Part shown: positions 1-10,136 of the stretch, piece after piece
How positions within the stretch are numbered: position 1 is the first letter of the stretch
How the letters are laid out: the number at the start of each line of letters is the position of its first letter
Position numbers and translations under genes: made by a program
Notes under the pieces: generated by a model
Database searches by the model: none
What the model saw: only the letters and a program-made list of their open reading frames with translations
Told to the model about the DNA's origin: nothing
Assembly: GCF_900100965.1 (NCBI RefSeq)
Contig: NZ_FMUJ01000002.1
Span: forward strand, 741,869-805,868
Reading direction: 5' to 3'
DNA from: Variovorax sp. EL159
GTDB lineage: Bacteria > Pseudomonadota > Gammaproteobacteria > Burkholderiales > Burkholderiaceae_C
DNA length: 64,000 nt

Positions 1-519
1 GCGCAGCATGGCGCTGTTGACGTTCATCAGGTGGCCGTTGGCATGGCCGATGACGATGGGGCGCGTGGCGCTCGCGCGGTCGACGTGTTGCACCGTCATG
101 CGCTCGCCGCCGAAGTAGATCGGGTCGAACCCCCAGGCCACCAGCGGCTCGGTGTCGGGCACGCCGTCGGCCGTCATCTTCGCGGCGACTTCCGACAGCC
201 GCGCCACGACTTCGTCCATCGAGCGCAGGCCGCTCCACACCTTGCCTGCGGGGTCGCGGCGGTCGAACCAGCCCAGGTACGTCCAGTCCCACATGCTGCC
301 TTCCTTCAGGTGGCAGTGGCCTTCGACGAGGCCGGGCATCAGCACCTTGCCGGCAAAGCGCTCGTCGAGCGCGAAGTCGCCCCAGGCCTGCATGTCGGCG
401 AGCGAGCCCACGGACAGCACGCGGCCGTCGCGCACCGCCACGTGGGTGGCGTGCGGCTGCATCGGGTTCATGGTGATGATCTTGCGGGCGAGGTAGACGG
501 TGGTGTGGTGCGTGCTCAT
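1..519 (-). CDS. Amidohydrolase (YtcJ-like), C-terminus cut by window edge
   Basis: The visible 173 residues are the N-terminal part of a metal-dependent amidohydrolase of the amidohydrolase-3 (YtcJ) type. They start MSTHHTTVYLARKIITMNP and contain the family's early metal-binding stretch GLVEGHCH. Such enzymes hydrolyse amide or ester bonds with one or two metal ions; the substrate cannot be read from sequence. The ATG overlaps the stop of the upstream transporter ATPase by 4 nt (ATGA), so it is the last visible gene of the peptide-transporter operon and may process what that transporter imports (inference). The C-terminal part lies beyond position 1. Confidence 0.75.
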   Translation of the reverse strand, partial: MSTHHTTVYLARKIITMNPMQPHATHVAVRDGRVLSVGSLADMQAWGDFALDERFAGKVLMPGLVEGHCHLKEGSMWDWTYLGWFDRRDPAGKVWSGLRSMDEVVARLSEVAAKMTADGVPDTEPLVAWGFDPIYFGGERMTVQHVDRASATRPIVIGHANGHLMNVNSAMLR

Positions 520-1549
520 GGCGATGTGGGAATCGAAAGAGGAGGGCGCGGCAGGCTGTCGACAACGTCGACGCGCCTGCAGCGTACCCAATGATCGGGT
601 GCGACTTCGCGCAGCGGTGGAAGTTCGGCCGCGCAGGCTGGCTCGGCAACCGGGCAGCGCCCGGCAAAGCGGCAGCCCTTCGGCGGGTTGATGGGGCTCG
701 GCGGATCGCCGCTCAGCTTGATGCGGTTGGCGGCGCGCCTGCGCCCGCCGCTCACGGTCGGCACCGCCGACATCAGCGCCACGCTGTACGGATGCAGCGG
801 CCGTGCGAAAAAGCTGCGCCGCGGCGCGCGCTCGACGATCTGGCCGAGGTACATCACGGCGATGTCGTCGCAGATGTGCTCCACCACCGCCATGTCGTGC
901 GAGATGAAGAGGTAGGTCAAACCCAGCTCGCGCTGCAGTCGGGCCAGCAGGTTGAGGATCTGCGCGCGAATGGCGATGTCGAGTGCCGACACCGGCTCGT
1001 CGCACACCACCAGCTCGGGGTTGGTGGCCAGCGCCCGCGCGATGTTGATGCGCTGGCGCTGCCCGCCCGAGAACTGGTGCGGAAACAGGTGCTGCTGCTC
1101 GGGCCGCAGGCCCACCGCCTCGAACAACTCGGCCACGCGGCGCGTGCGTTCGTCGGGCGTGCCCACGTTCATCAGGTCCAGCGGCGCGCGAACGGCCGCG
1201 CCCGCGCGCTCACGCGGGTTCAGCGAAGAGAACGGGTCCTGAAAAATGATCTGCATGCGCGTGCGCGCCTGCCGCAGTTTTTCGCCCTGCAGCGCGGCGA
1301 GGTCGGTGTCGCCCAGCCGCAGGCTGCCCGACGTGATGGGCGACAGCCGCATCACCGCGAGCGCGGTCGTGGTCTTGCCCGAGCCCGATTCGCCCACCAC
1401 CGCGAGCGTGCTGCCGCGTCGGATCTCGAAAGAGACGCCGTCCACCGCCTTCACCACCTCGGGCGTACGGCCCCAGCCGGCCTTGCTGCGCGGGAAGTGC
1501 ACCTTCAGGTCATCGACCGCGAGCAGCGTGTCGGTCTTGCCGATGAATG

Positions 1550-1553
<4 letters not shown>
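516..1553 (-). CDS. Dipeptide/oligopeptide ABC transporter ATP-binding protein (DppF/OppF type)
   Basis: This 345-residue protein is the second ATPase of a peptide-type ABC importer. The Walker A motif GESGSGKT lies at residues 54-61, followed by SGGQRQR as ABC signature, CDEPVSALD as Walker B and the SHD switch histidine. The C-terminal oligopeptide-transporter domain ends with the conserved cysteine-rich stretch GCRFAGRCPVAEPAC. The ATG at 1553 overlaps the stop of the upstream ATPase by 4 nt; upstream in-frame sequence is out-of-frame coding sequence of that neighbour. It forms the energising dimer with the product of 1550-2608 at the inner membrane. Confidence 0.93.
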
Positions 1554-2607
<1,054 letters not shown>

Positions 2608-2608
<1 letters not shown>

Positions 2609-3540
2609 CAGCGTTCCCTCAGTTTCGGGTTGAGGGCATCGTTCAGCCCGTCGCCGATCAGGCTCACGGCCAGCACCGTGACGAAGATCGCCGCACCCGG
2701 AAAGGCCACAGCCCACCAGCACGACAGCACGTACTGCCGGCTGGAGCCGATCATCAGCCCCCAGCTCATCTGGTTCGGATCGCCCAGGCCGAGGAACGAC
2801 AGGCCGGCCTCGAAAAGAATGGCCGCGCCCACCGCCAGCGTGGCCGACACCACCAGCGGCGGCAGCGCATTGGGCAGGATCACCTTCCAGATGATGCGGG
2901 CGTCGCGCGCGCCGATGGCCCGCTCGGCGCGCACGAACTCCAGCCCCCGGAACTTCATGAACTCGGCCCGCGTGAGGCGCGCGGTGCCGGTCCAGCTCAC
3001 GATGCCGATGGCCAGTGTCACAGTCACCAGCGTGGGCGAGAAGAGCGTGACCACCACCATCGCGAACAGCAGCGCGGGCAGCACCTGGAAGAACTCGGTG
3101 AGCTTCATCAGCGCGGCGTCGATCTTGCCGCCGTAGTAGCCCGCGAAGGCGCCGAGCGTGATACCGATCGCCACCGACAGCAGCGCAGCCACCGCGCCCA
3201 CCAGCAGCGTGGCGCGCCCGCCGTAGACGAGCGCGGTGAGCACATCGCGGCCTAGGTAGTCGGTGCCGAGCCAGGCTTCTTCGCTGAAGGGCGGCGTGAG
3301 TGGCGCGGCCTTGATCTCGAACGGGTCGGCCGGCAGCACCCAAGGCCCGGCGATGGCCACCAGTAGCACCAGGAACAGCATCGCCATGCCGACGATGGCC
3401 GACGGGTTGCGCAGGAACATGCGCATCGCCTCCACGCCGGGGTGTTCCACGCGCACGGCGGGCCGGGGCGCGGCTCTGGCTCCGGCGTCGGTTTTGGAGG
3501 AAGCAGCGGAAACGGAGGGCATCGCGACGACCTTGTTCAT
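2608..3540 (-). CDS. Peptide-type ABC transporter permease (DppC/OppC type)
   Basis: This 310-residue inner-membrane permease has a cytoplasmic N-terminus with the OppC-type stretch MFLRNPSAIVGMAML, the loop sequence WLGTDYLGRD typical of DppC, and several membrane segments with the EAA-like loop around ERAIGARDARIIWKVILPN, which docks on the ATPases. The start chosen (MNKVVAMPS) makes a 4-nt overlap with the upstream permease stop; a longer reading would extend into that gene. It pairs with the DppB-like permease to form the channel. Confidence 0.92.
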
Positions 3541-4514
3541 GAAGCCTTGATCCGTGGATCGATGAAGCGGTAGCAAAGATCGGTGAGCTGGTTCATCACC
3601 ACCACCACGATGGAAGAGAACAGCAGCACGCCCAGGATGGTCGGGTAGTCGCGCCGCAGCACCGACTCGAAGGCCAGCCGGCCCAGGCCCGGCCAGTTGA
3701 AGACCGTCTCGACCAAAATGGCGCCCGCCAGCACGTTGCCGAACTGCAGCCCCAGCACCGTGACCACCGGCAGCAGCGCATTGCGCAGCGCGTGCTTGTA
3801 GAGCACCACGCGGTCGGCCAGGCCCTTGGCGCGCGCGGTGCGGATGAAGTCCGAGCCCAGCACGTCGAGCATCGACGAGCGCGCGAGCCGGCTGTACTGC
3901 GCCAAGTACACCAGGCTCAGCGTGAGCGTGGGCAGCACGAGGTGGTAGGCCACGTCGAGCATGTCGGCGAACCCGCCGGTGCCGGTCGAGTCGATGGCGC
4001 GCATGCCCGCCACTGGCAGGATGGGGAACACCGACGCCAGCAAGATCACCAGCATGATGCCCAGCCAGAACACCGGCGCCGCGAAGCCCACCAGCGACAG
4101 CACGTTAATGAACTGCGACAGCCAGCCGTTCGGCTTGCGCGACGACAGCACGCCCAGCGCCGTGCCCACCAGGAAGGCCAGCAGCACCGCGCTGAGCACC
4201 AGCAGCAGCGTGGCCGGCACGCGCTCGGCAATCATCTGGGTCACCGGCAGGTTGAAGAAGTACGAGTAGCCCAGGTCGCCGCTCGCCACCTTGCCCAGGT
4301 ACACGAACAGCTGCACGGGCAGCGGCTTGTCGAGCCCGTACTGCGTGCGCAGTTGCGCCATCAGCTCGGGCGACATGCCGCCGCTGGCGCCGGCAATGGT
4401 TTCCACCGGATCGCCCGGCGCGGCGTGCACCAGCACGAAGTTCAGGACCACCACCGCGAGCACGAGGCCGATGGCCTGGAGCAGTCGCGAGGCGGCGTAG
4501 CGCAGCATGCCCAT
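3537..4514 (-). CDS. Peptide-type ABC transporter permease (DppB/OppB type)
   Basis: This 325-residue permease begins with the usual DppB N-terminal membrane helix (YAASRLLQAIGLVLAVVVLN), then the periplasmic APGDP motif, about five further membrane segments and the ATPase-contact loop FIRTARAKGL. It ends DPRIKAS, a common DppB terminus. An alternative start two codons downstream (MLRYA) is possible. It sits 18 nt after the binding-protein gene and overlaps the DppC-like gene by 4 nt, so all five transporter parts are co-transcribed. Confidence 0.92.
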   Translation of the reverse strand: MGMLRYAASRLLQAIGLVLAVVVLNFVLVHAAPGDPVETIAGASGGMSPELMAQLRTQYGLDKPLPVQLFVYLGKVASGDLGYSYFFNLPVTQMIAERVPATLLLVLSAVLLAFLVGTALGVLSSRKPNGWLSQFINVLSLVGFAAPVFWLGIMLVILLASVFPILPVAGMRAIDSTGTGGFADMLDVAYHLVLPTLTLSLVYLAQYSRLARSSMLDVLGSDFIRTARAKGLADRVVLYKHALRNALLPVVTVLGLQFGNVLAGAILVETVFNWPGLGRLAFESVLRRDYPTILGVLLFSSIVVVVMNQLTDLCYRFIDPRIKAS

Positions 4515-4532
4515 GATGTGCTCGCCGCGCCC

Positions 4533-6131
4533 TTACCTGAAGTACACCTCGTCCATCGGCGACAGCGGCCCCCAGATGGTCGTCGGCACGTTCGCCAGCT
4601 TCTTGCTCGTGATGGTGTGGTAGGGCACCTGGTTGATGAACTCGATGGGCAACTCGTCGGTCACGATCTTCTGGAAGGTCGCGTAGTAGGCCTTGCGCTG
4701 CGTCGCATCGATCAGGCCGCCGGCGGTGTTGAGCAGCTCGTCCACCTTCGGGTTGGCATACGACTGCGTGTTGGTCCAGACGATCGGCTTGATGTTGGTC
4801 GACAGGTAGGTGCGGTGCACGCCGATGATCGGGTCGCCCCAGTTGAAGACGGTGTCCATCGACATGTCGAAGTCGTGCGAGGCCAGGCGCTTGGCCCATG
4901 CCGGGAAATCGGCCGAGGCACGCACCTCGACCGTGATGCCCACCTTCTTGAGCTGGCCGCGGATGTACTCGGCCACGTTCTTCTGCTGGTCGTCGGCGCC
5001 GGGCAGGTAGTCGATGGTGAGCTTGAAGCGCTCGCCGCCGGCACCGGCCTTGTAGCCCGCGGCGTCGAGCATTTCGCCGGCCTTCTTCAGGTCGAGCGGG
5101 TAGCGCACGAGGTCGGTCACCGCGAAGGGGCTGCTGGCCACCAGCGGGCCGTCGGACACGGTGGCAAAGCCGCCCATCAGCGCCTTGGTGATGAAGTTCT
5201 TGTCGATGGCCGTGGCGATGGCCTTGCGCACCTGCACGTCCGACAGCGGCTTCTTCGCGGTGTTGAAGGCCAGCCAGTTGAGCGCGCCGATGCCGTCGTA
5301 GCCCTTGGGCGTGAGCGACACCTTCGGATCGTTGGCCAGCCGCTTCAGGTCGGTGGGCAGCGTGGCGAAGGGCACCATCTGGATGTCGCCGCGCTCCAGC
5401 CCGAGCGTGAGGCTCGCCGAGTCGGGCGTGATGTTGATGATGATCTTGTCGAGGTAGGGCCTGTTCGGCAGGAAGAACTTGTCGAAGCGCTCCAGCACCA
5501 CGCGCTGCGCCGGCTTGAAGTCGGTCACGCGGAACGGGCCCGAGCCGATCACGTCGGTGGTGTTGCGCGGGTGGTTCTTCAGGTCTTGCCCGTCGCCGTA
5601 GATGTGCTTGGGAAGAATGGGGCACAGCGCGGGCGACATCGCCAGCACGATGGCCGGGTGCGGCACGCTCATGCGGATGATGGCCGTGGTCGCGTCGGGC
5701 GTCTCGACCTTCTCGACGGGGCCGAGCATGGTGGTGAACGGGTGGTTGGCCTTGATCGCCATGACCGAGAACGCCACGTCGGCCGAGGTGACGGGCTTGC
5801 CGTCATGGAACAACGCGTCCTTGCGCAGCTTGAGCGTGAGCGACTTGCCGTCGTCGGCCAGCTTCCACGATTCGGCCAGGTAGGGCTGCGGGTTCCACTT
5901 GTCGTCGAAGCGCAGCGGGCTCGCGAAGATCTGCGTCGAAGGCATCGCGGTGGCAATGCCCGATTGCACCGCGCCGTTCAGGTGCCGCGGCGTCTGCGTG
6001 CTGCCGATCACCAGCGTGCCGCCGCGCTTGGGTTCATCGGCTGCGAAGACGGGCAGCGGCAGCAGGGTGTTCGCACCGAGAAAGGCAGCAGAGAGCAGGG
6101 TGGTGCGGCGCGTGAAACGGGGAAGGGGCAT
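4533..6131 (-). CDS. Periplasmic substrate-binding protein of peptide-type ABC transporter (SBP family 5)
   Basis: This 532-residue protein is the first gene of the transporter operon. The N-terminus MPLPRFTRRTTLLSAAFLG carries paired arginines and a hydrophobic core ending PVFAADEP, a plausible Tat- or Sec-type signal peptide. The mature part has family-5 features such as KRGGTLVIG and LAESWKLADDGKSLTLKLRK. It captures the substrate in the periplasm and hands it to the permeases. The ligand could be a peptide, a nickel chelate or another amine-containing compound; the amidohydrolase at the end of the operon suggests an amide (inference). Confidence 0.9.
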   Translation of the reverse strand: MPLPRFTRRTTLLSAAFLGANTLLPLPVFAADEPKRGGTLVIGSTQTPRHLNGAVQSGIATAMPSTQIFASPLRFDDKWNPQPYLAESWKLADDGKSLTLKLRKDALFHDGKPVTSADVAFSVMAIKANHPFTTMLGPVEKVETPDATTAIIRMSVPHPAIVLAMSPALCPILPKHIYGDGQDLKNHPRNTTDVIGSGPFRVTDFKPAQRVVLERFDKFFLPNRPYLDKIIINITPDSASLTLGLERGDIQMVPFATLPTDLKRLANDPKVSLTPKGYDGIGALNWLAFNTAKKPLSDVQVRKAIATAIDKNFITKALMGGFATVSDGPLVASSPFAVTDLVRYPLDLKKAGEMLDAAGYKAGAGGERFKLTIDYLPGADDQQKNVAEYIRGQLKKVGITVEVRASADFPAWAKRLASHDFDMSMDTVFNWGDPIIGVHRTYLSTNIKPIVWTNTQSYANPKVDELLNTAGGLIDATQRKAYYATFQKIVTDELPIEFINQVPYHTITSKKLANVPTTIWGPLSPMDEVYFR

Positions 6132-6265
6132 GACAAGACCTCGGGGAGTTCGACACAGGCAATCCGGATCGGCTCGCAAGAGCCTTGGTGTCGAAGATAG
6201 GCGCTGGCCGCGCGCCAGCGAAGAGCCAACCACGGGCGATCCGCAGGGCCAGAGGGCACGGGTTT

Positions 6266-6285
6266 GCCCCGTTGTGCAACGGGGC
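6266..6285. promoter_or_regulatory. Palindrome upstream of the peptide-transporter operon
   Basis: GCCCCGTTGTGCAACGGGGC has 9-bp perfect arms around TG. It lies 135 bp before the binding-protein start in the 210-bp gap that holds the operon's promoter. It could be an operator or a hairpin. A related sequence (CCCACTGTGCAATGGGG) lies upstream of the sulfoacetate-type operon at 54268-54284. Confidence 0.4.
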
Positions 6286-6305
6286 GATGCGCCACTTCGG
6301 TGAAC

Positions 6306-6322
6306 GCGCACCGCCGGTGCGC
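6306..6322. terminator. Hairpin after the FAD oxidoreductase gene, no U tract
   Basis: GCGCACCGCCGGTGCGC is a compact inverted repeat 20 bp beyond the stop of the FAD oxidoreductase. No thymine run follows on either strand, so it is at best a weak terminator or an mRNA-end stabiliser. Confidence 0.3.
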
Positions 6323-6341
6323 GGCCCTGCCTGTGCCCGGG

Positions 6342-7832
6342 TTACTTTTCGTCGCGTAGCCAATACCACTTGTAGAGCATGCGCTGGCCCATGCGGCGAA
6401 AGGGCGCGAAGGCCTGCGACTCGACCATGCCCATCACGTTGGGGAAGGGCAGCGGCGAGTGGTAGATGGGCAGCTCGAACACGTCCTTGCCCGTGTCCTT
6501 GCCCGCCACGCGCTCGGCCAGCCGCTTGCCGGCCCAGGTCGAGAACGACACGCCGTTGCCGCCGTAGCCCACCGCGTACCAGATCTTCTTGCCCGCGTCG
6601 GGCTGGGTGATGCGCGGCATCATGTCGTGGCTCATGTCGACCCAGCCCCACCAGGAGTAGTCGATGCGGATGCCCGCCAGCGGTGGGAACTTGCGCGCGA
6701 TGGCGTCGGTGAGCAGCTTCAGGTGCACCGGGTCTTCGGCGTCGGCGCCGGTCACCGCGCTGCGGCTTCCGATCTGCAGCCGGTTGCCCTTGAGCAGCCG
6801 GTAATAGAAGCGCAGCGTGCGCGTGTCGGTCAGGAAGGTGAGCGACTTGAAGTTGGTGGCCTTCAGCTCGGCATCGGTGAGCGGACGCGTGACCACCGAG
6901 TTCGACAGGATCGGCATGATCCGGTTCTTCAGCAGCGGGTTGAGCGCCTGCCCCGTGTAGCCGCCGGTGCACACCGCCACGCGGCGCGCGCGCACCACGC
7001 CGGCGGGCGTCTGCAGGTGGTGCACGCCGTCGATGGTGTGCCAGCCCTGCACCGGACTCGATGTGTGCACCGTCACGCCCAGCGCGCGCGCCCGGCGCAT
7101 CAGACCGAAGGTGAACTTGAGCGGGTGGATGCCCACGCCTTCGGGCTCGAACATCGCGCCCACGGTTTCGCGCTCGTCGCAGTAGTCGCGGCGCACTTCC
7201 TCGGCGCTCATCATGCGGGTGGCGTAGCCGAACTTCTCGCGCATCAGCCGCGCCTCGGTGTCCAGGCCTGCGAGCTTCTCGGCGCGGTGCGCCAGATAGA
7301 GGTGGCCGCCGTCGTAGGCGTCGCAATCGATCTGCGTGGTGAGGTGGCGGAAGTTCTCGAAGCCGCTGCGGATCTCGGCGTCGAGCTTCTTCGCGGTGTC
7401 CAGGCCCCAGCGTTCGATCCACTGCGAACGCTTCAGTCGGCCGCTGGCGTTCTGGCCCTGGCCGCCGCTGCGGCTGGAGCAGCCCCAGGCGGCCTGGTTG
7501 GCTTCGAGCACCGTCGCGCGAATGCCGTGTTCCTGCGCAAGGTACAGCGCGGTCGACATGCCCGTCGCACCCGAGCCGATGATGGCCACGTCGACATCGA
7601 TGTCGCGCACCAGCGGGCCGTCGTCTTCGGGCGGCGCGCCGGCGCTGGCCACCCACCACGTGGGCGCGTAGGCGCGGCCGGCGCCGGGATCGGGCGCGTG
7701 CAGCGGGTCGTATTGCGGGTCGTAGGGGCGAAAGGGTGCTTGCGGCGGCTGCATGGGGGCTGCGCCGTCGATGACGGCGGCGCTGGCGGTGGTGAGGTTG
7801 AATCGGTTGGCGGTCCCTGCTGCGATGGTCAT
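6342..7832 (-). CDS. tauY: FAD-dependent oxidoreductase, probable taurine dehydrogenase large subunit
   Basis: This 496-residue protein of the DAO superfamily has the dinucleotide-binding sequence VDVAIIGSGATGMSTALYL near residue 80, after a proline-rich N-terminal extension with the conserved PTWW, and a second FAD-contact stretch GYGGNGVSFSTWAGK near the C-terminus. It resembles gamma-glutamylputrescine oxidase and the taurine dehydrogenase large subunit TauY. The taurine assignment rests on context: a small SnoaL-like partner 37 nt upstream, a divergent MocR regulator and a tauABC-like transporter beyond it. TauXY oxidatively deaminates taurine to sulfoacetaldehyde. The ATG at 7832 is preceded by GGAG. 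Another primary amine remains possible. Confidence 0.65.
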   Translation of the reverse strand: MTIAAGTANRFNLTTASAAVIDGAAPMQPPQAPFRPYDPQYDPLHAPDPGAGRAYAPTWWVASAGAPPEDDGPLVRDIDVDVAIIGSGATGMSTALYLAQEHGIRATVLEANQAAWGCSSRSGGQGQNASGRLKRSQWIERWGLDTAKKLDAEIRSGFENFRHLTTQIDCDAYDGGHLYLAHRAEKLAGLDTEARLMREKFGYATRMMSAEEVRRDYCDERETVGAMFEPEGVGIHPLKFTFGLMRRARALGVTVHTSSPVQGWHTIDGVHHLQTPAGVVRARRVAVCTGGYTGQALNPLLKNRIMPILSNSVVTRPLTDAELKATNFKSLTFLTDTRTLRFYYRLLKGNRLQIGSRSAVTGADAEDPVHLKLLTDAIARKFPPLAGIRIDYSWWGWVDMSHDMMPRITQPDAGKKIWYAVGYGGNGVSFSTWAGKRLAERVAGKDTGKDVFELPIYHSPLPFPNVMGMVESQAFAPFRRMGQRMLYKWYWLRDEK

Positions 7833-7869
7833 GAGGGCTCCAGGTGAAAAGGACAATCCGCGCCGCCTG

Positions 7870-8280
7870 CTACTTGGCCGCGGGCAGGTTCGGGCGCGCC
7901 TTGCGGAACACGTTCTTCAGGTGGATCTTTCCGCCCTTGAAGGTGAAGACGTCGATGCCGTCGGTCTCGATGCGGCTGCCGTCGGCAGCGGTGCCGGTGA
8001 AGGTCCACTGCGAGGTGCCGAAGTCGCCCTGCACGAAATGCTGGCCGTTGATCCACTGCGCATCGGGCACGGCCTGCCATGCGGCGGCGAAGGCCTTGCG
8101 CACGGCCTCGGTGCCCACGTGGCGCGTGCCGCAGGCGTCGGGGCCGGCGGCGGTCTGGAAGATGCAGTCGGGCGTCATGAAGCTCATCAGCGCGTCGATG
8201 TCGTGGCGGTTCCAGGCGTCGCTGAAGGCGGCCAGGGTGGCGATGGTCACGGGGGAAGAAGAGGGCTGCTGTGCGGTCAC
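7870..8280 (-). CDS. tauX: SnoaL/NTF2-fold protein, probable taurine dehydrogenase small subunit
   Basis: This 136-residue protein starts at GTG 8280, seven bases after a GGAG sequence. It has the NTF2/SnoaL pattern: an N-terminal helix with FSDAWNRHDIDALMSFMTPD, then ACGTRHVGTEAVRKAF and beta strands ending KGGKIHLKNVFRKARP. Small proteins of this sort accompany the FAD subunit in taurine dehydrogenase (TauX). It is the first gene of a two-gene operon with the oxidoreductase at 6342-7832. Without that context it would only be called a SnoaL-like polyketide-cyclase-fold protein. Confidence 0.6.
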   Translation of the reverse strand: MTAQQPSSSPVTIATLAAFSDAWNRHDIDALMSFMTPDCIFQTAAGPDACGTRHVGTEAVRKAFAAAWQAVPDAQWINGQHFVQGDFGTSQWTFTGTAADGSRIETDGIDVFTFKGGKIHLKNVFRKARPNLPAAK

Positions 8281-8339
8281 GCGAAGACTCCGGAAATGAA
8301 TGGGGCAAGCGTAGGCAGCCGGTTGCCGCCGCGATAGGG

Positions 8340-8366
8340 CCAGTTGCGGAGATTCGACCGAGCCAG
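8340..8366 (-). promoter_or_regulatory. Candidate MocR/TauR operator before tauX-tauY
   Basis: On the minus strand CTGGCTC (from 8366) and CTGGCCCT (from 8343) form a direct repeat whose starts are 23 bp apart. The same spacing and the same first half-site occur before the transporter gene (10049 and 10072). The site lies between the divergent starts at 8280 and 8412. MocR-type regulators, including TauR, bind direct repeats. Binding is inferred. Confidence 0.5.
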
Positions 8367-8411
8367 AGCGCACGCACAAATTGGCGTGGCTGTCCTAAAC
8401 TGCGGCGCACC

Positions 8412-9950
8412 ATGCCCCCGAACCCGCGAGCCACTCAATGGGCGCAGCTCTTCGCGCTGCCCGATCAACCGGCACTGCCGTTGCAGGCCCGCCTGCGCAC
8501 CGCCGTGGTCCAGGCGATCCTCGAAGAACACCTGAGCCCCGGCGCGCCGCTGCCGTCGTCGCGTGAGCTGGCGGCGCTGCTCGGCCTGAGCCGCAACACC
8601 GTCACCTCGGCTTACCTGCAGCTCATCGACGAAGGCTTCCTGGAAGCCCGTCCGCGCAGTGGCGTGTTCGTGGCGCGCAATGCGCGGCCGCAGTCGGCTG
8701 CGCATGCCGAGCCGCTGGTCGGGCGCAGCGGGCAGGCCAGCCAGCCGCCGGACTGGTCGGGGCGCGTGCTGCGCTCGCTGGTCGACAAGCCCACGCTGTC
8801 GAAGCCCGACCGGTGGCGCGACTACCCGTACCCCTTTGTCTACGGCAACTACGACCCGCAGCTTTTTCCAACCGAAGATTTCCGCGAGTGCTGCGCCCGC
8901 AGCCTTGCGCGTTCGCAACTGCCGCACTGGACGCCCGACTTCGAGACCGACGACGTGCCCGACCTGATCGAGCAGATCCGCACGCGGCTGCTGCCCAAGC
9001 GCGGCGTGTTCGCGCTGAAGGAAGAGATCCTCGTCACCATGGGCGCGCAGCATGCCTACTACCTGCTGGCCGAGGCGCTGTTCGACGAGCAGACGCGCGT
9101 GGGGCTCGAAGAGCCGGGGCATCCGCATGCGCGCAACAGCTTTTCGTTGCGGCAGCCGAAGTGGGTCGAGGTCGACGTTGACGAAGACGGACTGGTGGTC
9201 GATGCACTGCCGGCCGCCGACTACCTGTTCGTCACGCCTTCGCACCAGAGCCCGACCACCGCAACCTTGAGCCTGGAGCGGCGGCAGTGGCTGCTGCGCA
9301 AGGCCGAGCTGCAGGACTTCGTCATCATCGAAGACGACTACGAGGCCGAGAACCTGTATGAAGGCACGCCGATGCCCGCGCTCAAGAGCCTGGACAAGAC
9401 GGGGCGGGTGATCTACGTGGGTTCGGTGTCGAAGAGCCTGTCACCGGCATTGCGGCTCGGCTTCATCGTGGCGCCGCGCGCGCTCATCAAGGAACTGCGG
9501 GTGATCCGGCATGCGATGGTGCGGCACCCGAGCGCGTTTCTTCAGCATGCGTATGCGTTGTTCCTGTCGCTGGGGCATCACGAGTCGCACGCGCGGCGGG
9601 TGAACCACGCCATGCAGGAGCGGCTGGCCCTGGCGGCGCAGGCGTTGCGCGACCATCTGCCCGATTTCGAATTCCGGCTGCCATCGGGCGGCGCGTCGAT
9701 CTGGGTGCAGGCGCCCACGTGGGTGGATGCGACCGAGCTGGCCCTGATGGCGCGCAACCACGGCGTGCTGATCGAGGCGGGCGATGTCTTCTTTGCGAAG
9801 CCGCCTTACCCGTGCCCCTTCTTCCGGTTGCGGCTGTCGTCCATTGCCGCTTCGCAGATTCCGGCGGGCATCCGGGCCCTGGGGATGGCGGTGGAAGAAC
9901 TGGCTCTGGCACGCGGAGAGAAGCGGGCTGCCGGTTTGCGCACGCACTGA
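8412..9950 (+). CDS. tauR: MocR-type (GntR/aminotransferase) regulator, probable TauR
   Basis: This 512-residue regulator joins a GntR winged-helix domain (residues 1-90, with LPSSRELAALLGLSRNTV) to an aminotransferase fold-type I domain. The PLP lysine is in VGSVSKSLSPALRLG. MocR regulators use PLP and an amine ligand to switch transcription and do not usually catalyse transamination. It is divergent from the TauXY-like genes and followed by the transporter, matching known tauR loci. The ATG at 8412 was chosen because the protein then begins at the family's normal N-terminus; in-frame upstream sequence crosses the intergenic operator. Confidence 0.8.
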   Translation: MPPNPRATQWAQLFALPDQPALPLQARLRTAVVQAILEEHLSPGAPLPSSRELAALLGLSRNTVTSAYLQLIDEGFLEARPRSGVFVARNARPQSAAHAEPLVGRSGQASQPPDWSGRVLRSLVDKPTLSKPDRWRDYPYPFVYGNYDPQLFPTEDFRECCARSLARSQLPHWTPDFETDDVPDLIEQIRTRLLPKRGVFALKEEILVTMGAQHAYYLLAEALFDEQTRVGLEEPGHPHARNSFSLRQPKWVEVDVDEDGLVVDALPAADYLFVTPSHQSPTTATLSLERRQWLLRKAELQDFVIIEDDYEAENLYEGTPMPALKSLDKTGRVIYVGSVSKSLSPALRLGFIVAPRALIKELRVIRHAMVRHPSAFLQHAYALFLSLGHHESHARRVNHAMQERLALAAQALRDHLPDFEFRLPSGGASIWVQAPTWVDATELALMARNHGVLIEAGDVFFAKPPYPCPFFRLRLSSIAASQIPAGIRALGMAVEELALARGEKRAAGLRTH

Positions 9951-10048
9951 GTCCGGTTCCTTGTTTCTTGGGGGAGCGCCCCCGTGCCGGGAAGAAAACG
10001 CCCCGTCCAAGTGCCATATGCACCAGAACAAGGGTATCTCCCAACAAG

Positions 10049-10089
10049 CTGGCTCTACACCATCAAGAGCACTGGCACTTCCTGGCTGG
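10049..10089 (+). promoter_or_regulatory. Candidate MocR/TauR operator before tauA
   Basis: CTGGCTC at 10049 and CTGGCACTT at 10072 are direct repeats starting 23 bp apart, repeating the arrangement in the tauX promoter. Further CTGG copies follow at 10082 and 10086 (CTGGCTGGACC). The block lies 48-88 bp before the tauA-like start, a usual place for an activator site. Confidence 0.5.
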
Positions 10090-10136
10090 ACCCGATAGGC
10101 GCAAAGTCGCCCCGATTCACCCACAGGAGAAACCCG

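Noticed and set aside
3792..6200. Plus-strand open frame of 802 codons
   Set aside because: It is antisense to the peptide-transporter binding protein and permease, rich in His, Arg and Gln, without domains.
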